From the NCBI RefSeq assembly GCF_026342835.1, contig NZ_JAPEMI010000001.1:1246501-1310500 (forward strand): a stretch of DNA of 64,000 bases, read 5' to 3'. The notes under the pieces are model-generated. The model saw only the letters and a list, made by a program, of their open reading frames with translations. It ran no database searches and was not told the origin of the DNA. The translations under genes were made by a program, and so were the position numbers. This DNA is from Streptomyces sp. NBC_00154. Lineage in GTDB: Bacteria > Actinomycetota > Actinomycetes > Streptomycetales > Streptomycetaceae. This document shows positions 15,612-24,513 of this stretch, in pieces (the first letter of the stretch is position 1; each line of letters starts with the position of its first letter).

Positions 15612-16448
15612 TCAGATGCCGACCTTGATGCGCGAGAAGCGCTTCAGGGTGACACCGGCCTCGTCCAGGACCTTCTGGACAGACTTCTTGTTGTCCTTGG
15701 CGAAAGCCTGCTCCAGGACGACGACGTCCTTGAAGAAGCCGTTGACGCGACCCTCGACGATCTTCGGAAGGGCGGCCTCGGGCTTGCCCTCCTCGCGAGA
15801 GGTGGCCTCGGCGACCCGACGCTCGTTCTCGACCGTCTCGGCAGGGACCTCGTCGCGGTTGAGGTACTTCGGGGCGAAGGCGGCGATGTGCTGCGCAACG
15901 TCCTTGGCGACCTCGGCGTTCTCCTTGTCCAGCTCGACGAGCACGCCGACCTGCGGCGGGAGGTCGGGCATGGTGCGGTGCATGTACGCAGCCACGTAAC
16001 CGCCGGTGAACTGCGCGAAGCGGTCCAGGACGATCTTCTCACCGAGGTTGGCGTTGGCCTCGTCGACGTACGCCTGGACGGTCTTGCCGGCCTCGATCTC
16101 GGAGGCGAGCAGCGCAGCCAGGTCGGCCGGCGAGGTCGCGGCGACGTGGGCGGCGAGCGCGTCGGCGACGGCGAGGAACTTCTCGCCCTTGGCGACGAAG
16201 TCCGTCTCGCACTTGAGCTCGAGCAGGACGCCGGAGGTCTTGTCCTCGGAGATGAGGGAGACAACGGCGCCGTTCTCGGCAGAACGGCCCTCGCGCTTGG
16301 CGACGCCCTTCTGGCCCTTGATACGAAGGGCCTCGACGGCCTTGTCGACGCTGCCGTCGGCCTCGTCGAGCGCCTTCTTGCAGTCCATCATGCCGGCGCC
16401 GGTGAGCTCACGGAGCTTCTTGACGTCAGCGGCGGTGTAGTTCGCCAT
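15612..16448 (-). CDS. tsf: Translation elongation factor Ts
   Basis: A 278-residue guanine nucleotide exchange factor for EF-Tu. The N-terminal UBA-like domain is clear ([20 protein letters not shown], then [16 protein letters not shown]), followed by the EF-Tu-binding core with the typical FVAKGEKF and Val-rich strands. The length matches the actinobacterial form. It is downstream of rpsB, from which it is separated by a hairpin at 16492-16529, and upstream of pyrH. The ATG has a weak ribosome site with AGAGAG. Confidence 0.97.
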   Translation of the reverse strand: MANYTAADVKKLRELTGAGMMDCKKALDEADGSVDKAVEALRIKGQKGVAKREGRSAENGAVVSLISEDKTSGVLLELKCETDFVAKGEKFLAVADALAAHVAATSPADLAALLASEIEAGKTVQAYVDEANANLGEKIVLDRFAQFTGGYVAAYMHRTMPDLPPQVGVLVELDKENAEVAKDVAQHIAAFAPKYLNRDEVPAETVENERRVAEATSREEGKPEAALPKIVEGRVNGFFKDVVVLEQAFAKDNKKSVQKVLDEAGVTLKRFSRIKVGI

Positions 16449-16491
16449 GAGTCTGTGTTTCTCTCTCGAAGTCTGAAAGATCTACGGGTGA

Positions 16492-16529
16492 ACGGCGGGG
16501 GCGGTGCTTGTGGCACCGGCCCCCGCCGT
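16492..16529 (-). terminator. Hairpin in the rpsB-tsf gap
   Basis: Inverted repeat ACGGCGGGGGC (16492-16502) and GCCCCCGCCGT (16519-16529), with an extra inner GGTGC/GCACC pairing. It likely attenuates read-through so that less EF-Ts than S2 is made. Confidence 0.7.
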
Positions 16530-16550
16530 CATTCAGCCGTGACGCAGTGG

Positions 16551-17468
16551 TCAGGCCTGCTCGGCGTCCGCGGCCGGAGCCTCGGCAGCGGCCGGAGCCT
16601 CAGCAGCGGCCTCGGCCTCGGCCGGCGTCTCGGCGGCGTCCGCGACCTTCTCGGTCTCGGCGGACGTCTGCACCTCGGCGTCGTCCTTCTTCTCGCCCTC
16701 GAGCAGGTCGCGCTCCCACTCGGCGAGCGGCTCACCGGCAGCCTTCTCGCCCGGCTTCGAGTCGCCGGTCGCGGCACCGGAACGGGCGATGAGACCCTCG
16801 GCGACGGCGTCGGCGATCACGCGGGTGAGCAGGGTGACGGAGCGGATCGCGTCGTCGTTGCCCGGGATCTTGTAGTCGACCTCGTCGGGGTCGCAGTTGG
16901 TGTCGAGGATCGCGACGACCGGGATGTGGAGCTTGCGCGCCTCACCGACGGCGATGTGCTCCTTCTTGGTGTCGACGATCCAGACGGCGCTGGGCACCTT
17001 CTGCATCTCGCGGATACCACCGAGGGTCTTCTCCAGCTTGGCCTTCTCGCGAGAGAGAACCAGGAGCTCCTTCTTGGTGAGGCCGGAGGCGGCCACGTCC
17101 TCGAAGTCGATCTGCTCGAGCTCCTTCAGACGCTGAAGGCGCTTGTACACGGTGGAGAAGTTGGTGAGCATGCCACCGAGCCAACGCTGGTTGACGTACG
17201 GCATGCCGACGCGCGTCGCCTGCTCGGCGATGGCCTCCTGGGCCTGCTTCTTCGTACCCACGAACATGATGGAGCCGCCGTGCGCGACGGTCTCCTTGAC
17301 GAACTCGTAGGCGCGGTCGATGTACGACAGCGACTGGAGCAGGTCGATGATGTAGATGCCGTTGCGCTCGGTGAAGATGAAGCGCTTCATCTTCGGGTTC
17401 CAGCGACGGGTCTGGTGACCGAAGTGGACGCCGCTTTCCAGCAGCTCCCGCATCGTGACGACGGCCAT
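16551..17468 (-). CDS. rpsB: 30S ribosomal protein S2
   Basis: A 305-residue S2 protein. The start is ATG 17468, giving the standard [20 protein letters not shown]. Core motifs [20 protein letters not shown] and [19 protein letters not shown] are present. Residues about 240-305 are an Ala/Glu/Pro-rich acidic tail ([20 protein letters not shown]) typical of high-GC actinobacteria and probably disordered. It heads the rpsB-tsf-pyrH-frr-cdsA block. The frame is open further upstream to 17678, but those residues do not fit S2. Confidence 0.97.
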   Translation of the reverse strand: MAVVTMRELLESGVHFGHQTRRWNPKMKRFIFTERNGIYIIDLLQSLSYIDRAYEFVKETVAHGGSIMFVGTKKQAQEAIAEQATRVGMPYVNQRWLGGMLTNFSTVYKRLQRLKELEQIDFEDVAASGLTKKELLVLSREKAKLEKTLGGIREMQKVPSAVWIVDTKKEHIAVGEARKLHIPVVAILDTNCDPDEVDYKIPGNDDAIRSVTLLTRVIADAVAEGLIARSGAATGDSKPGEKAAGEPLAEWERDLLEGEKKDDAEVQTSAETEKVADAAETPAEAEAAAEAPAAAEAPAADAEQA

Positions 17469-17746
17469 GGCCGTACTCCTTGAGGTGCTCGGTTGTCGCG
17501 ACCGCAGGATTGCTGTCGCGCCTGACGCCCCGACGCGCCGTGCCACAAGGGACCGAGGAGCGCGGCCACCGTCCGCAGAGAGGGAGGTGGCGGGGCGTGC
17601 GAAGTCGACCCGGTGACCCGGATCGCCACAAGAAGTGTACGGGACCCATCGAGTGCCGGGTGACGGCGATGTCCACAACCGGCCGGTAGTCCACAGATCC
17701 GCTCCATGATCCCCATGGATCCGCCGGGTGCGGGACGGTTCCGGTC

Positions 17747-18853
17747 ATGCGACACACACCTGAACCGCCTGCTGCCCGACGCGGTGAGCCGGGCCGTCCC
17801 CGTCGGGCGCGGACCCTGCTCGCGGCGGTGGCCCTGGCCGCATTCACTCTGCTGTGCAGTGCGCACGCCGCCACCGCTGCCGATGGATCCGGGCCCGGCG
17901 CCGAGCGCGTGTGGCCGCTCGCGGGGCGCCCTGCGGTCGTACGGGGGTGGGAACCGCCGGCCAGTGCCTATGGACGGGGACACCGTGGCGTCGATCTCGC
18001 CGCCGGGCCCGGTGCGCCGGTGCGCGCCGCCGCCTCCGGCCGGGTCTCGTTCGCAGGGCGCGTCGCGGGGCGCGGGGTCGTCGCGATCGAGGTGGCGGGG
18101 ACGGGTGATCCGCCGCTGCGCACGACTTACGAGCCGGTGCGCGCGCTGGTCGAGAAGGGCGAGGAGGCCGTCGCGGGGCAGGTGGTCGCGGTCCTGGAGG
18201 CCGGGCCGTTCCACTGTGCGTCCGGGTGCCTGCACTGGGGACTGCGGCGCGGTGACGCGTATCTGGACCCGCTGACTCTGCTGCCGCCGTCACTGCTTCG
18301 ACGGGGCCCGTCCCGGCTGCTGCCGGTCGTCGGCGTACCTGAACCGAGGCCGGACACGCCGGGCGCCATCGGATACGCGGCCCCTGCCGCGCTGCTCGCC
18401 ACGGCGACGGCCCTCCGGTCCGGGCGTCAGCCCCGAACGCCCCGCAGGATCATGGCGACAGCGGTGTCCGCGATCACGTCCGGCGTCTCCGCCACGCTCA
18501 GCTCGATACGGCGCACGGCGGCGTCCACCGAGCCCTGCAGCAGCATCGCCGCGAGCCTCGGCTGCTCGTGGCCCAGGTCGCCGAGCGCCTCGACGATCAT
18601 GGCGATCAGCCCGCCGTGCGCGGCCCGGATCTTCTCGCGTGCGCCCGCGTCCAGCTCGCTCGCGGAGATGGCGACAACCGCCCGGTGCCGCCGGTCCCCG
18701 ACCAGGTCGAGCTGGCGGCGCACATACGCCTCGATCTTTCCCTCAGGGGTCGCGGCCCGCTCCATGGCGTGCTCGACCTCGGCCGCCCAGACGGGGAAGT
18801 CGACGGCACACAGCTCCTCGACGACGGCCGCGCGGGAACGGAAGTACTCGTAG
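17747..18853 (+). CDS. Secreted M23-type (LytM) peptidase-like protein, 3' end uncertain
   Basis: The real protein is probably the first 225-230 residues. A signal peptide (RRARTLLAAVALAAFTLLCS, then AHAATA) is followed by an M23 domain: GHRGVDLAAGPGAPVRAAAS holds the zinc ligands HxxxD, and CASGCLHWGLRRGDAYLDPL holds the later zinc His. In LytM enzymes that His belongs to HxH, and the first His of the pair is Cys here. Homologues next to rpsB are small secreted cell-wall proteins. No stop occurs before 18853, so the frame runs antisense through the whole 3' part of the TetR gene; that tail is unlikely to be natural. Confidence 0.7.
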   Translation: MRHTPEPPAARRGEPGRPRRARTLLAAVALAAFTLLCSAHAATAADGSGPGAERVWPLAGRPAVVRGWEPPASAYGRGHRGVDLAAGPGAPVRAAASGRVSFAGRVAGRGVVAIEVAGTGDPPLRTTYEPVRALVEKGEEAVAGQVVAVLEAGPFHCASGCLHWGLRRGDAYLDPLTLLPPSLLRRGPSRLLPVVGVPEPRPDTPGAIGYAAPAALLATATALRSGRQPRTPRRIMATAVSAITSGVSATLSSIRRTAASTEPCSSIAASLGCSWPRSPSASTIMAISPPCAARIFSRAPASSSLAEMATTARCRRSPTRSSWRRTYASIFPSGVAARSMACSTSAAQTGKSTAHSSSTTAARERKYS

Positions 18854-19008
18854 ACGGAGGACCTGGCGAGGCCTGTGCGCTCGGCGAGAGCGGGGAAGGT
18901 CAATGCCTCCGTACCCCCCTCGGACAGCAGGGATCGGGCGGCGTCCAGGAGGGCGCCGCGCTGCATGGTCCGGTGCTCGGCCACGGAGGCCGCTCGAATC
19001 CTGGGCAC
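18427..19008 (-). CDS. TetR-family transcriptional regulator
   Basis: A 193-residue repressor-type protein. The N-terminal TetR helix-turn-helix is plain: ALLDAARSLLSEGGTEALTF then PALAERTGLARSSVYEYFRS (about residues 20-60). The C-terminal ligand domain is Ala/Leu-rich with no clear ligand. The start is GTG 19008 with GGAG nearby; GTG 19029 would add seven residues. It converges with the M23 gene, whose open frame runs over it. It is 70 bp downstream of whiG on the same strand but is not known to be part of the sporulation pathway. Confidence 0.85.
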   Translation of the reverse strand: MPRIRAASVAEHRTMQRGALLDAARSLLSEGGTEALTFPALAERTGLARSSVYEYFRSRAAVVEELCAVDFPVWAAEVEHAMERAATPEGKIEAYVRRQLDLVGDRRHRAVVAISASELDAGAREKIRAAHGGLIAMIVEALGDLGHEQPRLAAMLLQGSVDAAVRRIELSVAETPDVIADTAVAMILRGVRG

Positions 19009-19078
19009 GGCTCCACTGTACGGCGGCACCTGTGGGAGAGGGGGCCGGGCGGCACCGATTGCCGGCCGGGGCAGTGCC

Positions 19079-19915
19079 TCAGCGTCCGGCGTCGGCCAGT
19101 TTCGCGCGAAGCTGCAGCACCGATTTGGTGTGGATCTGGCTGACCCGGCTCTCGGTCACCCCGAGCACGTTGCCGATCTCGGCGAGCGTGAGGCCCTCGT
19201 AGTAGTAGAGGGTGACGACCGTCTTCTCGCGGTCCGGGAGTGTGTTGATCGCCCGGGCCAGCAGCCGTCTGAGCTCACGGCCCTCGGCGACCTCCACGGG
19301 ATTGTCGGCGGCGGTGTCCTCCAGCGTGTCCATCAGGCTCAGCCGGTCACCACCCTCGCCACCGACATGCAGGAGTTCCTCCAGCGCGACCACGTTCGCC
19401 AGCGACAACTGGCTGAAAACCGCGTGCAGTTCTTCCAGCGTGATACCCATCTCGGCGGCGACCTCCGGCTCGGAGGGAGTGCGCCGCAACTGCGCCTCCA
19501 GCGTGGCGTAGGCGCGCTCCACGGCCCGCGCCTTCTGCCGCACGGAGCGCGGGATCCAGTCCAGCGCCCGGAGTTCGTCGATCATCGCGCCACGGATGCG
19601 GGTGATTGCGTACGTCTCGAACTTGATGGCCCGTTCGATGTCGAACTTCTCGATCGCGTCGATCAGTCCGAAGACTCCCGAGGAGACGAAGTCCGCCTGC
19701 TCGACGTTGGACGGCAGCCCCACGCTCACCCGGCCCGCGACGTACTTCACCAACGGCGAGTAGTGCAGGATCAGCTGCTCCCGCAGCCGCTCGTCGCCCG
19801 TGGACTTGTACGAACGCCACAACTCGTCGAGCGAGGAAGGGGCAGGGGGGCGCACAGTGCCACGCGCAGCCGGTGGTACTGGCGCACGGTCAGACCCGGA
19901 GGTGTGCTGGGGCAT
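19079..19915 (-). CDS. whiG: Sporulation sigma factor WhiG (FliA family)
   Basis: A 278-residue RNA polymerase sigma factor that commits aerial hyphae to sporulation. Region 2: LRQ-type [20 protein letters not shown] then [20 protein letters not shown] and [19 protein letters not shown]. Region 3 follows with [17 protein letters not shown], and region 4 ends with [20 protein letters not shown]. The length matches S. coelicolor WhiG (about 280). The start is ATG 19915, giving [11 protein letters not shown]; the open frame extends to 20056 without a better start. It follows dprA after a 240-bp gap that should hold its promoter. Confidence 0.95.
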   Translation of the reverse strand: MPQHTSGSDRAPVPPAARGTVRPPAPSSLDELWRSYKSTGDERLREQLILHYSPLVKYVAGRVSVGLPSNVEQADFVSSGVFGLIDAIEKFDIERAIKFETYAITRIRGAMIDELRALDWIPRSVRQKARAVERAYATLEAQLRRTPSEPEVAAEMGITLEELHAVFSQLSLANVVALEELLHVGGEGGDRLSLMDTLEDTAADNPVEVAEGRELRRLLARAINTLPDREKTVVTLYYYEGLTLAEIGNVLGVTESRVSQIHTKSVLQLRAKLADAGR

Positions 19916-20157
19916 GTGGTGCCTTGAGCCGTTCTGCTGTGGACTGCTGGGGGACTTGTGTCTGGGCCGGAATCCTTGTGAGCGTAGCGTGACTGAAGTG
20001 TTGCGGTGCGCGAAGGATAGAGGATCTGTGCCGGGCACTTCCGGACGAATGGACATGACTACGCTCCGGGACCGTCACCGCGTGGGTCGGTCCCGGAGGC
20101 GTCGTTGAAGGATCTGCCGAGGTCATCGGCATCACCTTTTCACCCGAATGCTCCAGG

Positions 20158-21438
20158 TCAAGGACCGCCTCGCCGCGGGCCGCCCATGCGTGTCGGGCGC
20201 GGCGTCAACTGCCAGCCTTCGCCAGCGCGTTCGACGAACCCCAGTGAGTGCAGTTCGTACAATCTGCCGAGTGCTTCGTCGGCGCTGGTTCCGGCGGTGC
20301 GGGCGATGTCCCTTCCGCTGACGGAGCCGTGGGAGGGCAGGGCGTCGAGCACCCGGGCGGAGGCGGCGTCCAACAGGTCCCTGGGGAGCACGGGGCCGCG
20401 CCGGGCCGGGGCGAGATCGCCGATCTCCCCCACCAGTTCGGCGACTTCCGCGGCGTCGGTGACCAGGACTCCCTCGCCCCTCAGGAGTTCGTGGACCCCG
20501 GCCGACAGACCGCTGGTGGCAGGACCCGGCACCCCCATGGTGAACCGGCCCAGCCGTTGCGCACTGCGTGCGGTGACCAGTGAGCCGCTGCGGTACTCGG
20601 CCTCGACCACGACCGTGCCCCGGGTCAGCGCGGCAATCACCCGGTTCCGGAGGATGAATCTGCTGCGCGTCGGATGATCGGCCGGTGGCAGCTCTCCGAT
20701 GACCAGCCCCTGTTCCGCCACACGCCCGATCAGCTCGGCATGCCCTCGGGGATAGGCGACGTCCACCCCGCAGGCCAGGACCGCCATGGTCGCCCCGCCG
20801 GCCGAGAGCGCGCCGCGATGGGCCGCCCCGTCCACCCCGAACGCGGCGCCCGACACCACCACCCAGCCCAGCTCGGCCAGCCCCGCCCCGAGGCTCGCCG
20901 CCATATGCGCCCCGTACGGGGTACAGGCCCGGGCGCCGACCACCGCGACCGAGCGCAGCGCCCAGAGCCGCAGATCGGGCCGCCCCCGAACCCAGAGGCC
21001 GGTCGGCCGGGAGTCGCCCAGGTCGTCGAGTTGGCTGGGCCACTCACGGTCGCCGGGGCAGACGAAGCGGCCGCCCACGGCGGCGACCGACACCAGGTCC
21101 CGCTCGGGGTCGACGGCCTCGGCCCGTAGCCGGTAGCCGGCCAGCCGCTTCGGCGTCATGCCCCGAAGTTGTTCCGCGGTCCCGTCCCGGTCCGTGATCC
21201 GCCGTATCAGTTCGGCGGCGCCGACTTCGCGCAGCCAGCGGCCCCCGCATTCGTCGCCCGGCTCGAGGACGCGGGTCAGGGCGGCCCGCGCCAGCCGCTC
21301 CCGGTCACCCACCGCCGGTCGCGCCCACCCCGCTTTCCGGCTCCTCTCCCGGACGCCCGGCGCGCTGATGCCCCGTCCCTCCTCAAGACCCTCCGGCGCC
21401 CTGATGCCCGGTCCGGCGTCGAGTCCGCCCGGCGTCAT
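20158..21438 (-). CDS. dprA: DNA-processing protein DprA
   Basis: A 426-residue protein of the DprA/Smf family, which binds single-stranded DNA and loads RecA during transformation. The Rossmann fold core is visible: RSVAVVGARACTPYGAHMAA, VVVSGAAFGVDGAAHRGALS, FILRNRVIAALTRGTVVVEA and GSLVTARSAQRLGR. A C-terminal winged helix (SGRDIARTAGTSADEALGRL) follows. The start is ATG 21438, four bases into the comM 3' end (ATGA overlap), so it was translationally coupled to comM. With comM broken, its expression may now depend on other promoters. Confidence 0.93.
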   Translation of the reverse strand: MTPGGLDAGPGIRAPEGLEEGRGISAPGVRERSRKAGWARPAVGDRERLARAALTRVLEPGDECGGRWLREVGAAELIRRITDRDGTAEQLRGMTPKRLAGYRLRAEAVDPERDLVSVAAVGGRFVCPGDREWPSQLDDLGDSRPTGLWVRGRPDLRLWALRSVAVVGARACTPYGAHMAASLGAGLAELGWVVVSGAAFGVDGAAHRGALSAGGATMAVLACGVDVAYPRGHAELIGRVAEQGLVIGELPPADHPTRSRFILRNRVIAALTRGTVVVEAEYRSGSLVTARSAQRLGRFTMGVPGPATSGLSAGVHELLRGEGVLVTDAAEVAELVGEIGDLAPARRGPVLPRDLLDAASARVLDALPSHGSVSGRDIARTAGTSADEALGRLYELHSLGFVERAGEGWQLTPRPTRMGGPRRGGP

Positions 21439-22904
21439 GAAGCCCGGTCCAGCACCGAGGCCCCGCGCGAAATCCCGGTCCGCAACTCCAGGGCCACCGC
21501 GATGTCGAACGCCTCCGGGCGATCGGCGCCGCGCAGGTCGGCGAGGGTCCATGCCACCCGCAGGACCCGGTCGAGTCCCCGCGCGGTGAGCAGTCCGCGC
21601 TCCATGTCCCGTTCCGCCTCCATGAGTGCCCCCGGAGCCGCGAGCAGCCTGGTCCGCAGCTCGTGGCCGGGGACCTCGCTGTTGGTGGTCCAGGGTGTGC
21701 CCGTGAGCCGGTCCGCAGCCCGTGACCTGGCCTCCCGCACCCGGGCGGCGACATCGGCCGTCGACTCGCCCCGGCCGCCCCGCCCCATCAGGTCCTCACG
21801 GGTGACCGGAGCGACGACCACGCGCAGATCCACCCGGTCGAGCAGGGGCCCGGAGAGTCTCGCCTGATAGCGACGCACCGACGAGGGCGGGCATTCGCAG
21901 GCGGCGCCGGTGAGGGTGTGGCGTCCGCACGGGCACGGGTTGGCGGCCAGCACCATCAGGAAGCGGGCGGGCAGCCGCACCACGCCGGCACTGCGCGCCA
22001 CCACCACATGCCCCGACTCCAGGGGCTGGCGCAGCGCGTCCAGGGCCCGCACGGAGAACTCCGGTGCCTCGTCCAGAAAGAGCACACCTCGATGGGCCAG
22101 CGAGACCGCACCGGGCCGCGGCAGTCCATTGCCCCCGCCGACCAGCGACTGCATGGTCGCGGAGTGGTGCGGTGCGCAGTACGGCGCCCGGGAGACCAGC
22201 GGTTCGCCGGGCGGCAGGATGCCCGCCACCGAGTGCACCGCGGTCACTTCGAGGGATTCCTGCCTGGTCAGCGGGGGAAGGATCGCGGACAGCCGCTCGG
22301 CCAGCATGGTCTTGCCGGCGCCCGGCGGCCCGGAGAGCAGCAGATGGTGACCGCCCGCCGCGGCGACCTCCAGGGCCTTTCGCGGCGTCTCCTGGCCTGC
22401 GACGTCCGCCAGGTCCGGCCGGTGTCCGTCGCTCTGCGCGGAGCCCAGCGCCAGTCCGGTGCCGATGCCCGCGCCTGGCACCATCAGCCCCGCGAGCATG
22501 GTGTCGGGGCGCCCTTCCTCGCGCATCTCCGGCTCATCGGGCACCGGTTCGTCGCTGAGTACGGCGATCAGCTGCCGCAGGCTCCGCACCCCGAGGACCG
22601 ACACCCCCGGCACCAGCGCCGCTTCGCCCGCGGTCTGTTCGGGCACGACGACCTTGCGGTACCCCGCCTCCGCCGCGGCGAGTACGGCGGGCAGCACTCC
22701 GCGCACGGGCCGCACCCGGCCGTCGAGCCCGAGCTCCCCGATCATCACGACATCCGCGATGGCCGCAGGGGCGATCCGCTCGGCCGCACCCAGCACGGCG
22801 CACGCCACGGCCAGGTCGAATCCGCTGCCGCCCTTGGGCACGGAGGCCGGGGAGAGCCCGACCGTGAGTTTCTTCTGCGGCCAATCCGCCCCGGAGTTGA
22901 CCAC
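21435..22904 (-). pseudogene. comM: comM, 3' portion (interrupted by insertion)
   Basis: This holds 488 codons of ComM, a hexameric AAA+ (Mg-chelatase-like) helicase that extends branch migration in natural transformation. It starts in the middle of the N-terminal Lon-like domain (VNSGADWPQKKLTVGLSPAS), then has Walker A LLLSGPPGAGKTMLAERLSA, Walker B GVLFLDEAPEFSVRALDALR and the Mg-chelatase C-terminal region. The first 54 codons lie at 28950-29111, beyond the insertion. The GTG at 22904 could serve as a start only by chance and would yield a protein lacking the conserved N-terminus, so the gene is probably inactive. Confidence 0.93.
22899..22904. repeat. 6-bp direct repeat GACCAC, left flank
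   Basis: GACCAC directly precedes the left terminal repeat of the insertion. The same six bases follow the right terminal repeat at 28950-28955. They are the two Val codons (GTGGTC on the comM strand). They represent either a target duplication or the recombinase crossover segment. Confidence 0.85.
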
Positions 22905-22928
22905 TTCCCTATTTAATCAACGTGTTGA
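22905..22928 (+). repeat. Left terminal inverted repeat of the comM insertion
   Basis: 24 bp beginning TTCCCTATTTAATCA and ending CGTGTTGA. It matches the reverse complement of the right end at 19 of 24 positions, with the outer TTCCCT and inner CGTGTTGA arms fully conserved. The centre (positions 7-12) is divergent, as expected for two recombinase-binding half sites. Confidence 0.85.
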
Positions 22929-22953
22929 AGCCGTACAGGAGGGGTGCAAGCTG

Positions 22954-24513
22954 ATGGGTTGGCGCGTGTTCTGGGTGCCGTCAGAGAGGTCCCGGGGAGG
23001 GGTGAGGGCCGGGGTGCTGGAGGGGTGGGCGGACCTGCCAGCACGGGAGACCTCGGCAGGGGTTCGGGCGGGCGACCCGATCTTCTTGTCGCCGGATTAC
23101 CGCGTTGATCGAGCGCTGAGTCTGTACGTCCAGTCTTCGAAGTTCCGTAAGTACGAGCCCGAGACCAAGAGGAATTACGCGACGGACATCGTGTTGCTCT
23201 TGATGTTTTTGTGGGATCGCGGGAAGTCGTGGCCGGAGACGACTGGCCGCGATCTTGACGATTACGAGGATTGGAGGCGGTTCGCGCCAGAGAATTCCGA
23301 GCAGATCGGCGGTTCGAAGTGGGACCGGGAACTGGCGGCATTCGTGGGCCTGTTCAAGTGGGCGAAGGCCGAGGGTCTGATCTCCACGAACCCGGTGGCG
23401 ATGCGGCAGGTGGTGACTCCGCGGGGCGAGGTGGTGGAGTCCGCGGAGGCGCGAGCCAAGGACGCCCGGCCGTCGAACGTGCACTGGCTGACGCCTCGGA
23501 CGTGGCGGCTCTGGGTGGACGTCGGTCTGCGGGGCCATACCTGTGAGGGGATACCGGAGCGCGGTTGGGTTGGCCGGCTCGAGGAACGGAACGTCGCGTT
23601 CGTTCGCCTGCTGACGTCGTCGGGCTTGCGGCTGCAGGAGGGCGGCTCGCTGCTGACGTTCGAGATCCCCACAATGCGACTGCCGGGGGGCCGGTACTGC
23701 CACGGCAAGGTCGCGGCCCGGGTGACCCGCTCGAAGAAGGAGCGGACGTACTACGCCTCGGCCGGTTCTGTCGGCGATATCGAGAGCTACATGGCGTCGT
23801 CGCGAGCCTGGGCGATCCGAAAGGCTCAGAAGGCGGGCCGCTACGAACGGCTCCCGGGGATGAAACTGGTCATTGAGGTCACACGCGGGCTGAAGCCGAA
23901 GGTCCGTTGGTGCGACCAGGACGGAGTCATCGGCGAGCGGGATCTGAACAAGCTGACATGGCAGGAGCGCATGCTGCTGTTCGAGGAGGGGCCGAACGGG
24001 CCGGAGCCGCTGTGGTTGTGGCTGAACGAGCGGGGTCTGCCGTTCCAGCCGCACTCGTGGGAGAACGTCTTCCGCACGGCGAACAAACGTTGTGAGCGGA
24101 TACTGACCCCGCCTAAGCACCTGCGGAGGGATCCGCACAAGGTCTACGCGCCCTATGCGACCGCCCATTCCGCACGCCATTCGTTCGCTCTGTTCATGCT
24201 GGTGGTGCTGAACGAAGTGATGGACCGGAAGTACGGGCTGACGCCGGAGGAGCGTCGGGACTTCCGGCTGCTCTACGGAGACCCGTGGTTCATGGTCCAG
24301 GGGCTGTTGGGACATGCCTCGCGGGAAACGACGGTCAAGCACTACTTGGCCCCGGTGAGGAATCTGCAGCTGGAGTCGATGCTGGCCACCTCGGAGGAGC
24401 CGGTGGATGCGCCGATGCCGGACCTGGACCGGTTGTTCGCACGGGTGGCCCGGGACGCGGAGGGCATCCAAGACATCGATACCCGTCTGACGCCCCGGGC
24501 AGATGCCGCGTGA
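22954..24513 (+). CDS. Tyrosine recombinase A of the comM insertion (TnpA-like)
   Basis: A 519-residue site-specific recombinase starting at ATG behind AGGAGGGG. A SAM-like DNA-binding region (about 45-160, YVQSSKFRKYEPETKRNYAT) precedes the catalytic domain. All catalytic residues appear present: Arg226 in SSGLRLQEGG, His405-x-x-Arg408 in AHSARHSFAL, His454 in LLGHASRETTVKHY and nucleophile Tyr464. It therefore looks like the active strand-cutting subunit. It is the first of four coupled genes; its stop overlaps the next GTG. Compared with Tn554 TnpA (about 360 residues) it is longer, with extra sequence between catalytic boxes. Confidence 0.9.
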   Translation: MGWRVFWVPSERSRGGVRAGVLEGWADLPARETSAGVRAGDPIFLSPDYRVDRALSLYVQSSKFRKYEPETKRNYATDIVLLLMFLWDRGKSWPETTGRDLDDYEDWRRFAPENSEQIGGSKWDRELAAFVGLFKWAKAEGLISTNPVAMRQVVTPRGEVVESAEARAKDARPSNVHWLTPRTWRLWVDVGLRGHTCEGIPERGWVGRLEERNVAFVRLLTSSGLRLQEGGSLLTFEIPTMRLPGGRYCHGKVAARVTRSKKERTYYASAGSVGDIESYMASSRAWAIRKAQKAGRYERLPGMKLVIEVTRGLKPKVRWCDQDGVIGERDLNKLTWQERMLLFEEGPNGPEPLWLWLNERGLPFQPHSWENVFRTANKRCERILTPPKHLRRDPHKVYAPYATAHSARHSFALFMLVVLNEVMDRKYGLTPEERRDFRLLYGDPWFMVQGLLGHASRETTVKHYLAPVRNLQLESMLATSEEPVDAPMPDLDRLFARVARDAEGIQDIDTRLTPRADAA

